From Paralithodes platypus (taxonomy: Eukaryota; Arthropoda; Malacostraca; Decapoda; Lithodidae), in assembly GCA_032716605.1 (NCBI GenBank), contig CM064495.1:20561836-20625835 (forward strand): DNA of 64,000 bases, given 5' to 3'. Shown piece by piece: positions 1 through 10,559 of the stretch (positions are counted from its first letter, which is position 1; every line of letters begins with the position of its first letter). The notes under the pieces are model-generated. The model made no database searches. It was not told the origin of the DNA and worked only from the letters and a program-made list of their open reading frames with translations. The translations under genes were made by a program, and so were the position numbers.

Positions 1-189
1 CCACTTTTTCCTTTGGAAGAGGAGGGCGAGCGAAGATTATATTCGGTAAGGATGGTGTTATTGTTGATTTGGGGGAAATTGAATGGGGTTTTAAAAATGT
101 GGTGGGATAGGGGAGGGGCTGTTTGGGAAGGACGCTGCTGGATTTTGTCGGTACTCTTATGGATGAATAATTAACTCAACATTACTAAA

Positions 190-1030
190 ATGTGCCAAGT
201 TTCATAGGCACCATAAATCGCATTGTTCTAGGTATCACTCATTTAATCTACTCCTTTGCCTTAAAGATGAACATCATCCTTTTTGTACAGGTCTGGTTCA
301 CCTTCACAATTCTTCAAGTTGTTTACAAAGAACACATTTTCACTTGCAAACATAGGCTGGACTGCATCATTTACTTTAGTGGCTCGGTTTAGACTATAAT
401 TATGATCTTGTCATTAGTCTTGGCACCATGCCATTTATGATACATTTCTCAGTCTTATTTTTCACTTATCAGAGTTCTGTATTTTCCTACTATATCTTTT
501 ATTGGGACCTTACCTCCATTGAAGCAATCGTTACTTCCCACGTTAACCATAACACAGGAGTTTGCAAGGATGTGAATATGATTACGTCACTGATGATGTG
601 CTATAGTTTACCACCTGGGGTAACCTTGACTGATCTCTTCTTACCACTCCTTGAGGCTAAAGCAGGCCCTTGTCATCGCTTTGTTGTTTACACTCCTGTT
701 TGTCTTATGTCTTTCTGAGGGATATTTTTCTCTTGACTGAACTTTCCATCACACGTCATACTTGTTCAAAGTGGAGATACCTGAAGAGCTTACCTTTATA
801 TTTGTATCTCTAATATTTATAACTACCTGGAAACCGTCATTTGATGGCTTAGCCACTGGGTTAGACACATTTGTTTCCTTTATCTTGCTCTCAAGGATGT
901 CAACTTTCACCTTCAGTTCGAAGTTTGTGCATTCATAGTACACTGGATTTGTTCATCTGTTATGCACATAAAACACTTGGCAACTGGGTATCCATATTAG
1001 GGGAACCATTCTTGTCAAATTTGTCATCAC
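190..1030 (-). pseudogene. Remnant of a CR1-like LINE ORF1 with SGNH-esterase traces
   Basis: Read on the minus strand in shifting frames this stretch gives a cysteine pair (C-F-M-C) near 970, a coiled-coil-like piece (KVKVDILESKIKET, about 860-910), then a PGGKL motif, a NGMVPRLMT motif and, near 270-330, ENVFFVNN followed by KKDDVHL. In the CR1/L2 group of LINEs, ORF1 proteins often carry an SGNH-hydrolase (esterase) domain whose last block is D-x-V-H-L, and the order here matches. Several stops and frameshifts interrupt it, so it is dead. The assignment is inference from motif order; it belongs to a different family from the other LINE copies in the window. Confidence 0.5.
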
Positions 1031-1439
1031 AGTTATCATATAATTCGTATGGGCGTCATTGATAAGTTCTAAATTGAAAATAAAACTTAGTAGATAAAGT
1101 GCGTATATCACAAATATGGGGAATTCGCTTGGACTGTGGTCCACGGGTGTTACTCAGTTACTCAGTTACTTGTTCGTCAAGGGGAATCCACGCAATGCGA
1201 GCTAAGCTCATTATTATCGCGCCTCCTTAACTGGGAATGTATTGCGTGAAATGCATGTTAAGTGTTTTATGTACTGTTGGAATGGCTGTGGATGTGTGTG
1301 TAGTCTGTATTTTAGCCAATTGGCGACATCGGAAACGAAGGCTTAGGGTGGATCTGTATGGTACCATTCTCACTATAGACGGTACCGTCTCGCCCGAAGG
1401 CTTAGGTAGCCATCAGCTTAGGTGAACCATATGATACCC
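1031..1439. other. Stretch without recognisable feature
   Basis: No convincing coding frame, repeat or RNA was seen. The right part (about 1330-1430) has a short internal near-repeat around a GGTACC motif (gtaccattctcac and gtaccgtctcgc). The first 189 bases of the window are equally featureless and may be the 3' continuation of the LINE ORF1 remnant that follows. Confidence 0.4.
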
Positions 1440-1636
1440 ATCTCGCCTTGTACCATTTTTGCCAACCCCAGATGGGACGTCACAACGTCGTCCACTTATT
1501 CCAGGTACCTATTTACAGCTAGGTGAACTGAGGCTAACACATGAAAGGAGACAAGCCCAATTTGTCTCCACCCGGCCGAGGATTGAACCCCCGACCCCTC
1601 GTGTGTGAGTCGAGAGCTCTACCTACTAGGCTACGG
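1440..1636 (-). mobile_element. tRNA-derived SINE
   Basis: On the minus strand the head reads like a tRNA gene: a box A (TAGCCTAGTAGG, plus-strand positions 1622-1633) and a box B (GTTCAATCC, complement of 1580-1588) are spaced as in a polymerase III promoter. The region between them forms a degenerate anticodon arm, so it is not a working tRNA. The body continues leftwards with a stretch containing ctgtaaataggtacctgg, which resembles a motif I associate with decapod crustacean SINEs (memory, not verified). The left end is uncertain. A (TG)n tract abuts the head directly. Confidence 0.65.
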
Positions 1637-1637
1637 G

Positions 1638-1638
<1 letters not shown>

Positions 1639-1674
<36 letters not shown>

Positions 1675-1703
1675 GGGGGGGGGGGGGGGAGAGAGAGAGA
1701 GAG
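1639..1703. repeat. Compound microsatellite (TG)n-(G)n-(GA)n
   Basis: Thirty bases of TG repeats, then about 18 G residues, then GA repeats. It lies between the head of the SINE and the 3' end of LINE A and probably grew from the tails of these insertions. Confidence 0.95.
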
Positions 1704-1780
1704 TTGCAAGGAGTTACGAGTTACAAGGAATAGTTAGTATTTCAGAGACCTTGTGGTCCATTCCGAGACTGTTTAGTGCA

Positions 1781-3661
1781 CTACAGAGTGTGCAAAATAC
1801 TATCTACTCTTTTCTTGAACTGCTCTAATGAAGAACTGTTTTTAACTTCGGAGGGAAGTTTGTTCCAGGTAGAACAGATCTTATATGCGAAAAAGTTTCC
1901 ACAAATACTAGTGCTGAACTTTTTAAATTCTAATTTCCAGCCATGGTTGCGTGTTGTATTCATATTGAGACTAAACATTTTGCTATAGTCCACATTGTCA
2001 AACCCATTAAGTATTTTAAATACTTCAATGAGCTGACCTTGTAGTCTGCGGGTCTCCAACGGAAAGAGACCAAGAGCTCTCAACCGGTCCTCATAGCTCA
2101 TTCTTCTAAGCGATGGAATAAGCTTTGTAGCTCTAGCTTGTACTCTTTCTAGTCGTTCTATATCTCTCCTGAGTGCTGGAGACCAGCATTGAACAGCATA
2201 CTCCAGGAGAGGCCGTATCAGAGCGTTGTAAAGTGTGAGGACTATTTCCTTATTTCTATGCTTAAATTGCCTCTTAATATAGCCCACTAATTTCTGAGCG
2301 TTCTTCTCTACTTCAATGCACTGCTTGGAAAACTTAAGGTCACTGCTAATCACCCAAATCCTTTTCAAGTCAGTCACTTCCAGAGGCATTCCCAATAGTG
2401 AATAGCCTGACTTGGGGTTTGCTTAGCCGATATGCATCACCTTGCACTTTTCCAATTTTAGAGGCATCTGCCATGTCTCTGACCATTCACCCAGTCTGTT
2501 GAGGTCTATCCTGAGATATTCAACCCCTTTGGGGTCTTTCACATTAATACCAAGTTTTATGTCATCTTCAAACTTGGACATCACACTCAACAGACCAATA
2601 TCTATGTCATTGACATATATGATACACAGAAGTGGGCCAAGGACAGATCCCTGTGGAACTCCATAAGTGACTGCAGTCCATTCAGAAGAAACACCATTGA
2701 TTACCACTCGTTGTTGTCTACCTGTTAGCCAACTTTCTATCCAATTTGTGACCTCTGTATTGATACCTAGCGCACTCACTTTTGACATTAGCCTGCAATG
2801 AGGCACTTTGTCAAAAGCTTTTTGAAAATCTAAGTAAAGGATGTCTATGGCTCTACTTTCGTCATACTCACTCAGCATTTCATGGAAAAATTCCAGCAAA
2901 TTGGTAAGACGGTGTCGCCTGAATCCATGTTGGGAATCTGTAATTAAATTGTGGATTTCTAGGTAGTCAACTATCTTGTCTACTAGTATCCCTTCTAAGA
3001 GTTTTATTATGATAGAAGTCCAGCTAATTGGACGATAATTCTTGGGACACTCATGATCCCCTTTCTTAAAGATTGGGGCCACATTGGCCAGTTTCCAGTC
3101 TTCAGGGACCTCTCCATTTTCTAGTGATTTATTGAAGATGTCTGCCAAGAAAGGTGCGATTTCATATCACACTTCTCGTACAACTCGGGGCAGAAAGCTA
3201 TCTGGGCCGGATGACTTGAACCTATTTAACTTATCTATTCTTTTTGCTACCTCCTCTGGGGTACATCTAATTCTGCTAAGAACTTCACCCTTGTGCACTA
3301 GTCCTGGACTTGGCATGTCACTGGTATTTTCCCTTGTGAATACTGAGGCAAAATATTTGTTTAGGGATTTAGCAATATCAGTGTCAGAAGTTTGAAGTTG
3401 GCCTGTTGGATCCTTTAGAGGTCCAATGCTACTTTTGAATGGCTTCCTGCTGTTCACATAGCTGAAGAACTCTAGGACTCTCTTTGCAGAGGGCTGCAAC
3501 CCTTATTTCTTCATTCTGCTTTGCTTCCTTTATAAGAAATTTCACTCTTCTACACATATTATTGAAGGAATCTAAATTTCTTTGGTCTTGACTTCTTTTG
3601 GCCTTTCTGTATGCAACCTTTCTCTTTCTAATTACTGAAGCTATGTCACTTGTGAACCATT
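1781..3661 (-). pseudogene. LINE A ORF2, reverse transcriptase and C-terminal part
   Basis: From right to left: a linker (KWFTSDIASVIRKRK at the right edge), a thumb-proximal segment with GPDSFLPRVV, RT fingers (PIFKKGDHECPKNYRPIS), palm (LYLDFQKAFDKVPH), the [12 protein letters not shown] block, and then SKFEDDIKL where the family has F-A-D-D: the alanine of the catalytic box is glutamate. The C-terminal domain (LLEYAVQCWSP, LFPLETRRLQGQLIEVFKI, WNKLPSEV) ends at a stop at 1781. Frame breaks near 3490, 3160 and 2410 separate the pieces. It would have copied LINE RNA into target DNA in the nucleus. It is inactive now. Confidence 0.85.
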
Positions 3662-3945
3662 TTATTTTTTTTTTCTATATTCCAACTTACTTCCTCTCGG
3701 GCATAGGCTGAGAGCCTTAACATTCACCGCTTTACAATGAACAGTGAAGCCTGTGAGGTCTTGTTCCAGTCTAGGGAGTGAGACATGTGAAGCACGTAGA
3801 GTACAACGAGCACTTGCCATCTTGCCTTCACATGAAGCACGGTGCTCACTCATGGCCCGAAACAACCCCATCTCTGAAGCCACCTCGTTCCCGTGCTTCA
3901 CTGTCTCACCCCCTACACTCGGACACTCACACCTACACACACACA
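3662..3945 (-). repeat. Short A-tailed retroposon, copy 1
   Basis: On the minus strand this 284-bp unit starts at a TGTGTGTG stretch and ends in a run of A (the T run at 3662-3673 on the plus strand). A second copy with the same start and end lies at 45481-45775 inside the BEL element, more than 90% identical by eye. A 3' poly(A) and insertion into an unrelated element point to retroposition. A frame of about 90 codons is open in both copies, but no protein family is recognised, no box A/B pair is obvious, and I could not find a clean target duplication. Confidence 0.75.
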
Positions 3946-5220
3946 GGTTGAGCCTGATTTGGTAAGCTTAGTAGGAACGAATGCAGCTTCGTGATCCATA
4001 AACTGCTCTTTGAATGAGCACCAAATCGCATTAACATTCTCACCCTCAAGTCTGATCAGGGATAAGCTTCCTCGAAGGCCTTCAAAATTTGCACGACGGA
4101 AATCTAGTTTTGCACTCTGAGGATTGGTGGGTCTGCTGCTAAAGGTGTGAAGAGAGAACCTAACTACACGTAGATTGTGATCACTAACTCCAAGTGATTC
4201 CCCAACAGATAAGCTGGTCACACTTTCATCTTCAGTGGTGAACACAAGATCTAGTATATTGTTCCCTCTAGTTAGCTCGTTCACTCACTGGGTCAAAAGT
4301 TATCGTTAGTAAAGTCCACAAGACGCTTACCTTCAGCATCGGCAGTTCTTGCTTCCCAGTTTATTAGGCAATTAACCCACTGAACCCCAGTGATGACAAC
4401 GTGTCGTCGGCAATGTATGTAACGCTAAACCCCAGCGACGACAACGTGTCGTCACTGGTACTCGGGTCCCAATTACTCCGGTCCTATGGCACCTAGAGGG
4501 CTCAGATTTGTATGGAAACTGTGTAAGTATCCCACGCAACCTTGGCGATGGTTGAAAACTCTCAAAGTCCAACCGCGTGCGCGTGAGTACGCAAAAACCT
4601 GGTTTTTGGGTGTTTTTGCCTTCAATTTTTTACTCTTCTAAAATCCGTTTTCGGGGGCTCCGTAGGACCAATTTTTGACCTTTTTTATAGTTTTTTTGTG
4701 GTTTTTCCTTCATTCCTAACCCATTCGCTATTGTTTCTGGAAAAAAAAAAATCAAATCCTGCCGGTCCCTGGTGGTACATTTATTTATAACTAGCTGGGG
4801 CTCAGTGGGTTAAAGTCACCTAAGATCACACTGGTTTTGCCCTCGATAACAACACTCAGTCTTGTGTACAGATGTTTATCCTTTTCAACATTTTGATGTG
4901 AAGGCCTGTACACCATAACAATCCTATAGCTAGAGTTACTTAGATTGAGGTCTACTCCAAGTAGTTTATGTTCTGACCTGATCTTGCAGTCAATTGGGTT
5001 TAGCAAATCTCTGATGTACAAAAGAATTCCACCCCCTTCCTGCATGGTTCGGTCTTTGTGGAACATTCTATATCCAGGTATTTCAAATTCCCCAACATAA
5101 TCTCTGGTATCACTGTGAATCCAGGATTCAGTGATAGCCACTATATCGAAACATTCTGTAGACAGCAATGCCCGAAGTTCGGAGAATTTATTCCTAATTG
5201 ACTTGGCATTAAATAATACT
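3946..5220 (-). pseudogene. LINE A ORF2, APE-type endonuclease part, split by a MITE
   Basis: The right portion (4814-5220) gives NAKSIRNKF, ITESWIH, GGGILLYI, MVYRPS and GDFN, the standard blocks of an apurinic-type endonuclease. The left portion (3946-4371) gives NWEARTADAEGKRL, LTRGNNILDLVF and VSDHN, the last being the conserved S-D-H box. The two halves are separated by the 434-bp TTAA element at 4376-4809, exactly at the GDFN codons. This domain nicks target DNA to prime reverse transcription. Stops occur near 4270-4290. The upstream neighbour is the Gypsy LTR. Confidence 0.8.
4376..4809. mobile_element. piggyBac-type MITE
   Basis: The element is flanked by TTAA on both sides (4372-4375 and 4810-4813). 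Its ends are inverted repeats, CCCACTGAACCCCAG on the left and the complement of CCCACTGAGCCCCAG on the right, 14 of 15 matching. Near the left end two related units contain the near-palindrome gacgacaacgtgtcgtc. A TTAA target and ends beginning CCC are the hallmark of piggyBac transposons. There is no coding capacity, so it was moved by a transposase supplied elsewhere. Dropping it together with one TTAA rejoins the LINE endonuclease frame. Confidence 0.9.
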
Positions 5221-7012
5221 TGTTACGACCGGGGCTACGAATAAAACAAGGGCACTTAATGATTGGACTAGTAATAGGGCACAATGCAACAACGGAACAC
5301 TAGATCCAAACCCTCGAACTTATATGCCGGCGAACAAACCACCTATACCCTCCAGGGTTAATCTGCGATAGCGGGGTATCCTTAACTGGGCATAAATGTA
5401 CTCTACTTCAGGCTAACCGACACTGGTATAGCCTGATAACAAACAAGATGCAAGTTACGTTAAAATGCATAAAAAGGAATCTATGGAAAGATCAATTAAA
5501 TCACTGCAAGATTTAATACAATAAAAAGATGCTTCAATACAGTTACTCTAAACAACAATAAACTCTTCACTCCTATCTGAAAGAAAGTGAAGTATAGTCC
5601 TACAGCATAGACCTGGAAACTTCTGAAGAAAGTCTGATGCTCATAAGATGCTCGTACTGATCTTGAACTATATAAAGGCAGGAGGCAGGACACCACACGT
5701 GTAAATCGAATACACAAAAAGATAGGACATATAATGTTAACTGACACGAGAATACTATAAATGCGCAACGGTACCAATGCTCGACACTAAAAGAAGTACT
5801 TCCTCATCAACGAAACAGTCTGCTATGGTTGTGCGGCTCAACAACAACCTAGACTAATAAATGCTGTGAATAATAATGCGCACATATCAAAGAGCTTATA
5901 TTAAATACTAATAAGTGTCTACTCGATTAATAATGTCTAGCTGGGATACTCTAGGTAAGGAACTGGGGTTGAGCAAGACAGGCTCGTAGCCTAGCGATGT
6001 CCTTAAGACTGCATCCTTTAAGTTACGTTAATTGACGAGGGGGCTCTCTTGATAGATCCAGATCACAAGTAACTGGTTCTATCCTGGTGACCCTCTAAAG
6101 ACAAGCAAAGAGGCAGCAAAGTGTGGAACTGGTACAGGCCAAAACCCTCAGTCAACACAATGCTGCACTCGCAAAGGACGCAACCGAAAAGACAACCCAG
6201 GCTACCACAGGACCGGTCGAAGTCGTGTAGGTATAAGCAAACCGTACACACATCGGAGACAACGACTACAGTTACCTTATCCCAGTCTAGCATTAAATAA
6301 AAGAGCAGAAACACTAAATCAATAATGGAGACACACAAAGTTCTTAACCTATACTAACTAAGAACCCTCAAACCTATTCTAAGTACATGTAAATATCTCT
6401 GAGGACGGCGCATGCAATACAATGGGCCGGCTATGAAAACCGTATGCAGAACCCAAGGGGATAAGTAATTGAATAAAGGCGAGAAGTAATGGAAAAGAAG
6501 AAGTTCAGAGAGAGAAACAGTGATAAAGGTGGTGATCGGGGGAGAGTATGCAAAGGGATGTTAGAAGCACGCGTGCCAAGCGTGTCCTGACGAGGACAGC
6601 TCCTGGGGACCCTCATGTAGGAGGTAAGTTACACAGGAGCCCGCAAAGGCGCGATGGTCGGCCAATCACGGACCGAGACGTCATAAGACAGCAGGTGTCA
6701 CGTGACACAGCAGGACACGCCGTCCAATAGCGAGCGAGAGGTAGGAATGCGCCCGCACCTACAGACACTCACTACCTTCTCGCTCTGAAAGTCTTTCTCA
6801 TTCCCATGCTGGTGCTATTATCACTACTGTTGATATAAAATATAACCCGTTGTCACAGACGAAAACAAAGACCACCACTGGACTGACTGTGACAATGCGA
6901 TTACTAGGAAAGAAAGAACAACATTCTCTGATAACTGTAGCCCATTTCGATGTCCCTGGCGAGCGCTAGTGGCTAACGAGAGGCGATTCTGCCAACGCTG
7001 GTAGACGTCACA
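5221..7012 (-). repeat. 3' LTR of the Gypsy element (left copy)
   Basis: Matches 12211-14002 base for base apart from scattered substitutions. It begins TG and ends CA in both orientations. Small frames inside it (for example near 5496-5777 and 6431-6616) recur in the other LTR only because the LTR is duplicated, and are not genes. The purine-rich stretch gggccggg (complement of 7014-7021) just inside the LTR is the likely polypurine tract. Confidence 0.93.
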
Positions 7013-7429
7013 CCCGGCCCAAGATATGGGACGCTCAACATTAGGCGAGCACCATATCTGACAAGGCAGAATGCCGACAAGACCCGCCACACCTAGCCAC
7101 TCCACCAGAAATGAAATGCAAAGCTCAATCTTAAATAAAACAACATATTAGCATAAAGAAAATCTTACAACCCCTCCCCAACACAATAGTATAAGTTAGC
7201 CTGCTATGCTCCCTGAGCGAGCTTCACAGAGCCCAGCCTACTAAGTGAAAGACAGGTTCAACTTAGGACTTTAGCTATAACATTGGCAACTTACAATTAA
7301 CTATCAAAAAGAAAGAGTTTTTATGTGATTTTTTATTTAATTTTAATGTTGTTTTTTGATGGCTGCTCTACAGGGGCAAGCCTGTTTTTTTTTCTTCTAC
7401 TCTCAAACACACACTGACTGAACGGCGAG

Positions 7430-7735
7430 GGTGCTACTTGAAGCGTACCCTCCCGTGACAAACAATCAGCCACAACATTATCAGTGTCCTTAACATGCCA
7501 CACATCCAATTTGTGTTCCGGCAGCAAAACAACACCTGGCACTGATAAACTGCCCAGTTCATCACAAGACTGGCACTTCTCTTCGCTCTCTCCGGCAACG
7601 GGACCTGCCAATAACCTTTCACTAGTTCTACCTTCGTGATAAGCAATGCAGCCCCGATGCGGTCAATGGGATCGTCAACTCTGGATAAGGTATAGGCGTC
7701 TGTCAGGGATAATGCACACACACTTTGCAATCAAC
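7430..7735 (-). pseudogene. Gypsy RT fragment fused by deletion to an RNase H tail
   Basis: In one frame the minus strand gives SLTDAYTLSRVDDPIDRIG and KGYWQVPLPERAK, the RT segment that carries the first catalytic aspartate region of Gypsy elements. About 20 codons later a different frame gives LDVWHVKDTDNVVADCLSR, which is the C-terminal end of the RNase H domain. The YxDD box, thumb and most of RNase H should lie between these motifs and are absent, so a large internal deletion has joined them. The following 400 bases up to the LTR hold nothing recognisable. Confidence 0.75.
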
Positions 7736-9028
7736 ACACACACGGATCTTGCCACTTAACACAGGTTGCAAAGTTACAGGCAACGACCACTCACGACATT
7801 CCTTATCCCTCAGACCCTTCGACAACATGTAGTCCAGCTCTGCTTTCACAACAGGCTGTCGAGCTGGATTTATACGGTAGGGAGCCACTTTGAACCTTGC
7901 ACTGTCTCCAGCCTCTATGTCGGATTCTACCCCACACATCAGGCCTGGAGAATGAACAAACATGCGGATGTACTGCCACAGCCTAGTAAACAACTTCTCT
8001 TGGTGCTCAGGAACAAGAGGTTGTAACTTATTTCGACGAACAACATGCTCATTGCCCTCCCACAACCCAGCCGAGACCACAGTTTCTACACTATAGTCTC
8101 CCTCCTTCTCCACCTTTGTCCCTAGAACAGCCAGGTCATGAGAGTGACAATCTGTACCACCTGTGCAGTCACTCCCACAGTTCATAACTGCTAAGGCTTC
8201 CTCGCCGATACCGTACATGCGCACCCCCGCATTCCTTGTGACTACATCTGCCTGCGCAGCATCACCGCCTTCAGCGACATGGCCAGATACAGTCGGTCTA
8301 TGGTAGGGCTGTTGCATAATACTAGAGCAGCATTGGGAGGCTATGTGATGACCGGGCACATCCACTCCACAGCCAACCTCACCAATCTGCTCAATGTCCT
8401 GATTCTGACCACTACCCTTAGCAGCCATGGGTCGACCCTGACCTGACAACCATGCCAAAGCCTCGTCGCCCACCTTGAACCACTGAAACAACGAGGCCAA
8501 CGGTCTACTCACACTCAAGTGACCTGTCAGCGGAACCTCGTGCACCGCAGGGGTTGTGAGGCCTGGGTGCTTGGCACAAACAGTTGGGTATGAACCGAGC
8601 GGGTGCTGGAGCGCTGCACACTGCTGCTCAGGCAGCAGGCTCGTGTCCCCCGCCCACTGCTCCGCCGAGACATGACAATCCCAACTCTCCTCCACCTGTG
8701 CCCCACTGCCCCCCTCTCCTTCTCCACCTTGGCCGCTGCAGACCAACATAGGCACAGTAGGCTGCTCAGGTGGTTGCCTCACAAACTCCTTTAACAGGTT
8801 CACATGACATGCTTCCCCGTCCTCGAGTTCAATCGCACCGTTACTACACTTCTGGAGCTCAGGATCATCTATCTGCAGCCGACAGATATCCGAAGGAGCC
8901 AATCTATCTAAGTGCTCCCGGAGCAACTTATGGCCTCCCCGATACTGGACTGTTCGATCCTATCTTGCTTAAGAGTGTAACGTTGCTGTCTCGGAGTTTT
9001 CTCACGCCCTACCTCCTCACCAAGTGTG
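7703..9028 (-). pseudogene. Gypsy integrase tail, linker and RT N-terminus
   Basis: A single open frame on the minus strand from 8926 to 7703. It begins in DICRLQIDD and soon reads CHVNLLKEFVRQP, which matches the C-terminal signature of Gypsy integrases (H-x-N-x-L-K). A long glycine- and cysteine-rich linker of about 260 residues follows. The frame then gives FKVAPYRINPARQ, ELDYMLSKGL, EWSLPVTLQP and KIRVCVDCK, the entry blocks of a Gypsy reverse transcriptase. So integrase precedes RT here. The zinc-binding and catalytic DDE parts of integrase are not found between this frame and the protease, so they are deleted. A frameshift at about 7720 leads into the next RT fragment. Confidence 0.7.
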
Positions 9029-9036
9029 ACAGGTTC

Positions 9037-9787
9037 TAGTGATGGGCGATACAAGTACTTTCATTTCGATACGATACCAAGTATTTTTCATTTCAGTATC
9101 GGTGGTATCGAGTACCGATACAAAGTACTTTGCTTCTAGTATCGGTTATTGTAAGTATTTTCCATAAATATAGTACAGGGGTAATAATATATTAATACCA
9201 ACCATAAAATCAATCACATTATTTATATTACTAATAAGATTAAATTAAATGTACTATATAAAATAATTATTACTATAACTATTAATACTATACCGTATTC
9301 AAATAGTATGTGAAGATGCACATATCGATTTATATAGGATTATACTTAATTTGAGTGACGGTAATACAGCTATGTGTTGTAATGAATCATAAATATCAAT
9401 ATTTTAAAATAATCTTTAATAACTGAACATAGGCCTATATATTATTTTATCCTCACTGTACAAAAATACGAGAGCACCATTACATAATTATTAATAGTGC
9501 GCAAATTAATAGATAATAGTCTATTATTTTTCTGTTAGCCCTATAAACCCATTTTATTTAGTCATCAAGTCTTGATGACTAAACAAAATGGGTATATAAT
9601 AGAAAAGTAATAAACTATTATCTATTATTTGCATTATTTGGCACTAATTGTATTCATTTCCCGATTATTTTGCATGGTTTTCTCAAGTACTCATAATACT
9701 CGATACCAAGCTTTCAGAATCGATACTTTCAAGTACAGAGGTAGTATCGGAAATATCGATACTTTGGTATCGATACGCCCACCACTA
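9037..9787. mobile_element. hAT-type MITE
   Basis: An AT-rich 751-bp insert bounded by an exact 8-bp target duplication, ACAGGTTC (9029-9036 and 9788-9795). Ends are inverted: TAGTGATGGGCG on the left and the complement of TAGTGGTGGGCG on the right. Eight-base duplications and this kind of end are typical of hAT transposons. Subterminal regions are rich in GATAC and AAGTACTTT motifs, and near 9556-9590 a short inverted repeat is seen around 'gtcttgatgac'. No transposase frame is present. It sits in the Gypsy pol region. Confidence 0.9.
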
Positions 9788-9795
9788 ACAGGTTC

Positions 9796-10559
9796 TGGGC
9801 CCACTCCGGACCTAAACATTGGTGCTAATACTAAGTCGCCAAGAAGAGCCGCTGGATCAAAACTCACAAAACTTCTCCCAACTTTAGCTTTCTCCTTCCG
9901 ACCGTTCCTCCGCTGGTCTAGAGACTGAGGAATAGGCTGTTACACCTTAGATGCACGAGATCGGGTGACAACACATGCCATCTGCTGTAATTGACACCTC
10001 TCGACCAACTCCTGCCCCTCCCTACTCACGTCGGCCGCCCTCTCGGCACCGACTAAGGGTGGAACCTCAGAAGTAGGCACCGCAAAGTCGTTGCCGAAAA
10101 GAAGGTCGACGCCCTCTACTGGCAGTTTCTCTACGATTCCAACATCTATCTCTCGTGTCACACCATCAACCTCCAGCTCCACTAGAACCAACGGGTATGA
10201 CCGTGTAGCATTAATACCCTGCACCACAACTACCCGTGCCGTGTTTATAGGTTGGCCTGTAAAGTTTTTCATCAGAGTCTGGGATGCACCTGCATCACGC
10301 AACAACTCCAACCCATGCTTGCAACCAGCCCAACTCACGCAGCCACGCCCTCTATGGTCGCAAAAAGCATCGCGGACAGGTTTCGAGCCTTCCGGACACT
10401 CCTTCACTGGCTGTGCCCCCGCATCTGACATATCACCCCGGGTAAATGCAGAAGACCTCAGAGACACCCCAATGTTGCTAGCCAAAGACACGACTGCTGT
10501 AGGTTGGTTACTAGGGCAGGAACGTGCAAAATGCCCCTTATTATGACACTTAAAACACT
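9796..10559 (-). pseudogene. Gypsy zinc knuckle and aspartic protease region
   Basis: Reading leftwards on the minus strand: a CCHC zinc knuckle (CFKCHNKGHFARSC) just right of 10500, a variable part, then LLRDAGASQTLM, the retropepsin active-site motif (D-A-G-A rather than D-T-G-A), and VDLLFGNDFA, which fits the second protease strand region. The frame stops at 9940, after which LAPMFRSGPEP leads up to the hAT MITE. Protease would have cut the polyprotein. It lies between gag and the integrase tail, as expected. Confidence 0.75.

Noticed and set aside
1541..1828. A 95-codon plus-strand frame with V-C-V-C and G runs
   Set aside because: It is a translation of the SINE and the (TG)n-(G)n microsatellite.
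3662..3940. A small cysteine-containing protein gene
   Set aside because: The frame is part of a dispersed A-tailed retroposon; it is reported as a repeat, with the open frame noted as a question.
5496..5777. A 93-codon frame on the minus strand, repeated at 12486-12767
   Set aside because: Both lie at the same place in the two LTRs, so the conservation is only LTR duplication. No family is recognised.
8603..8794. Plus-strand frames opposite the Gypsy pol frame, and many similar frames opposite LINE ORFs
   Set aside because: They are shadows of the real coding strand with no recognisable motifs.
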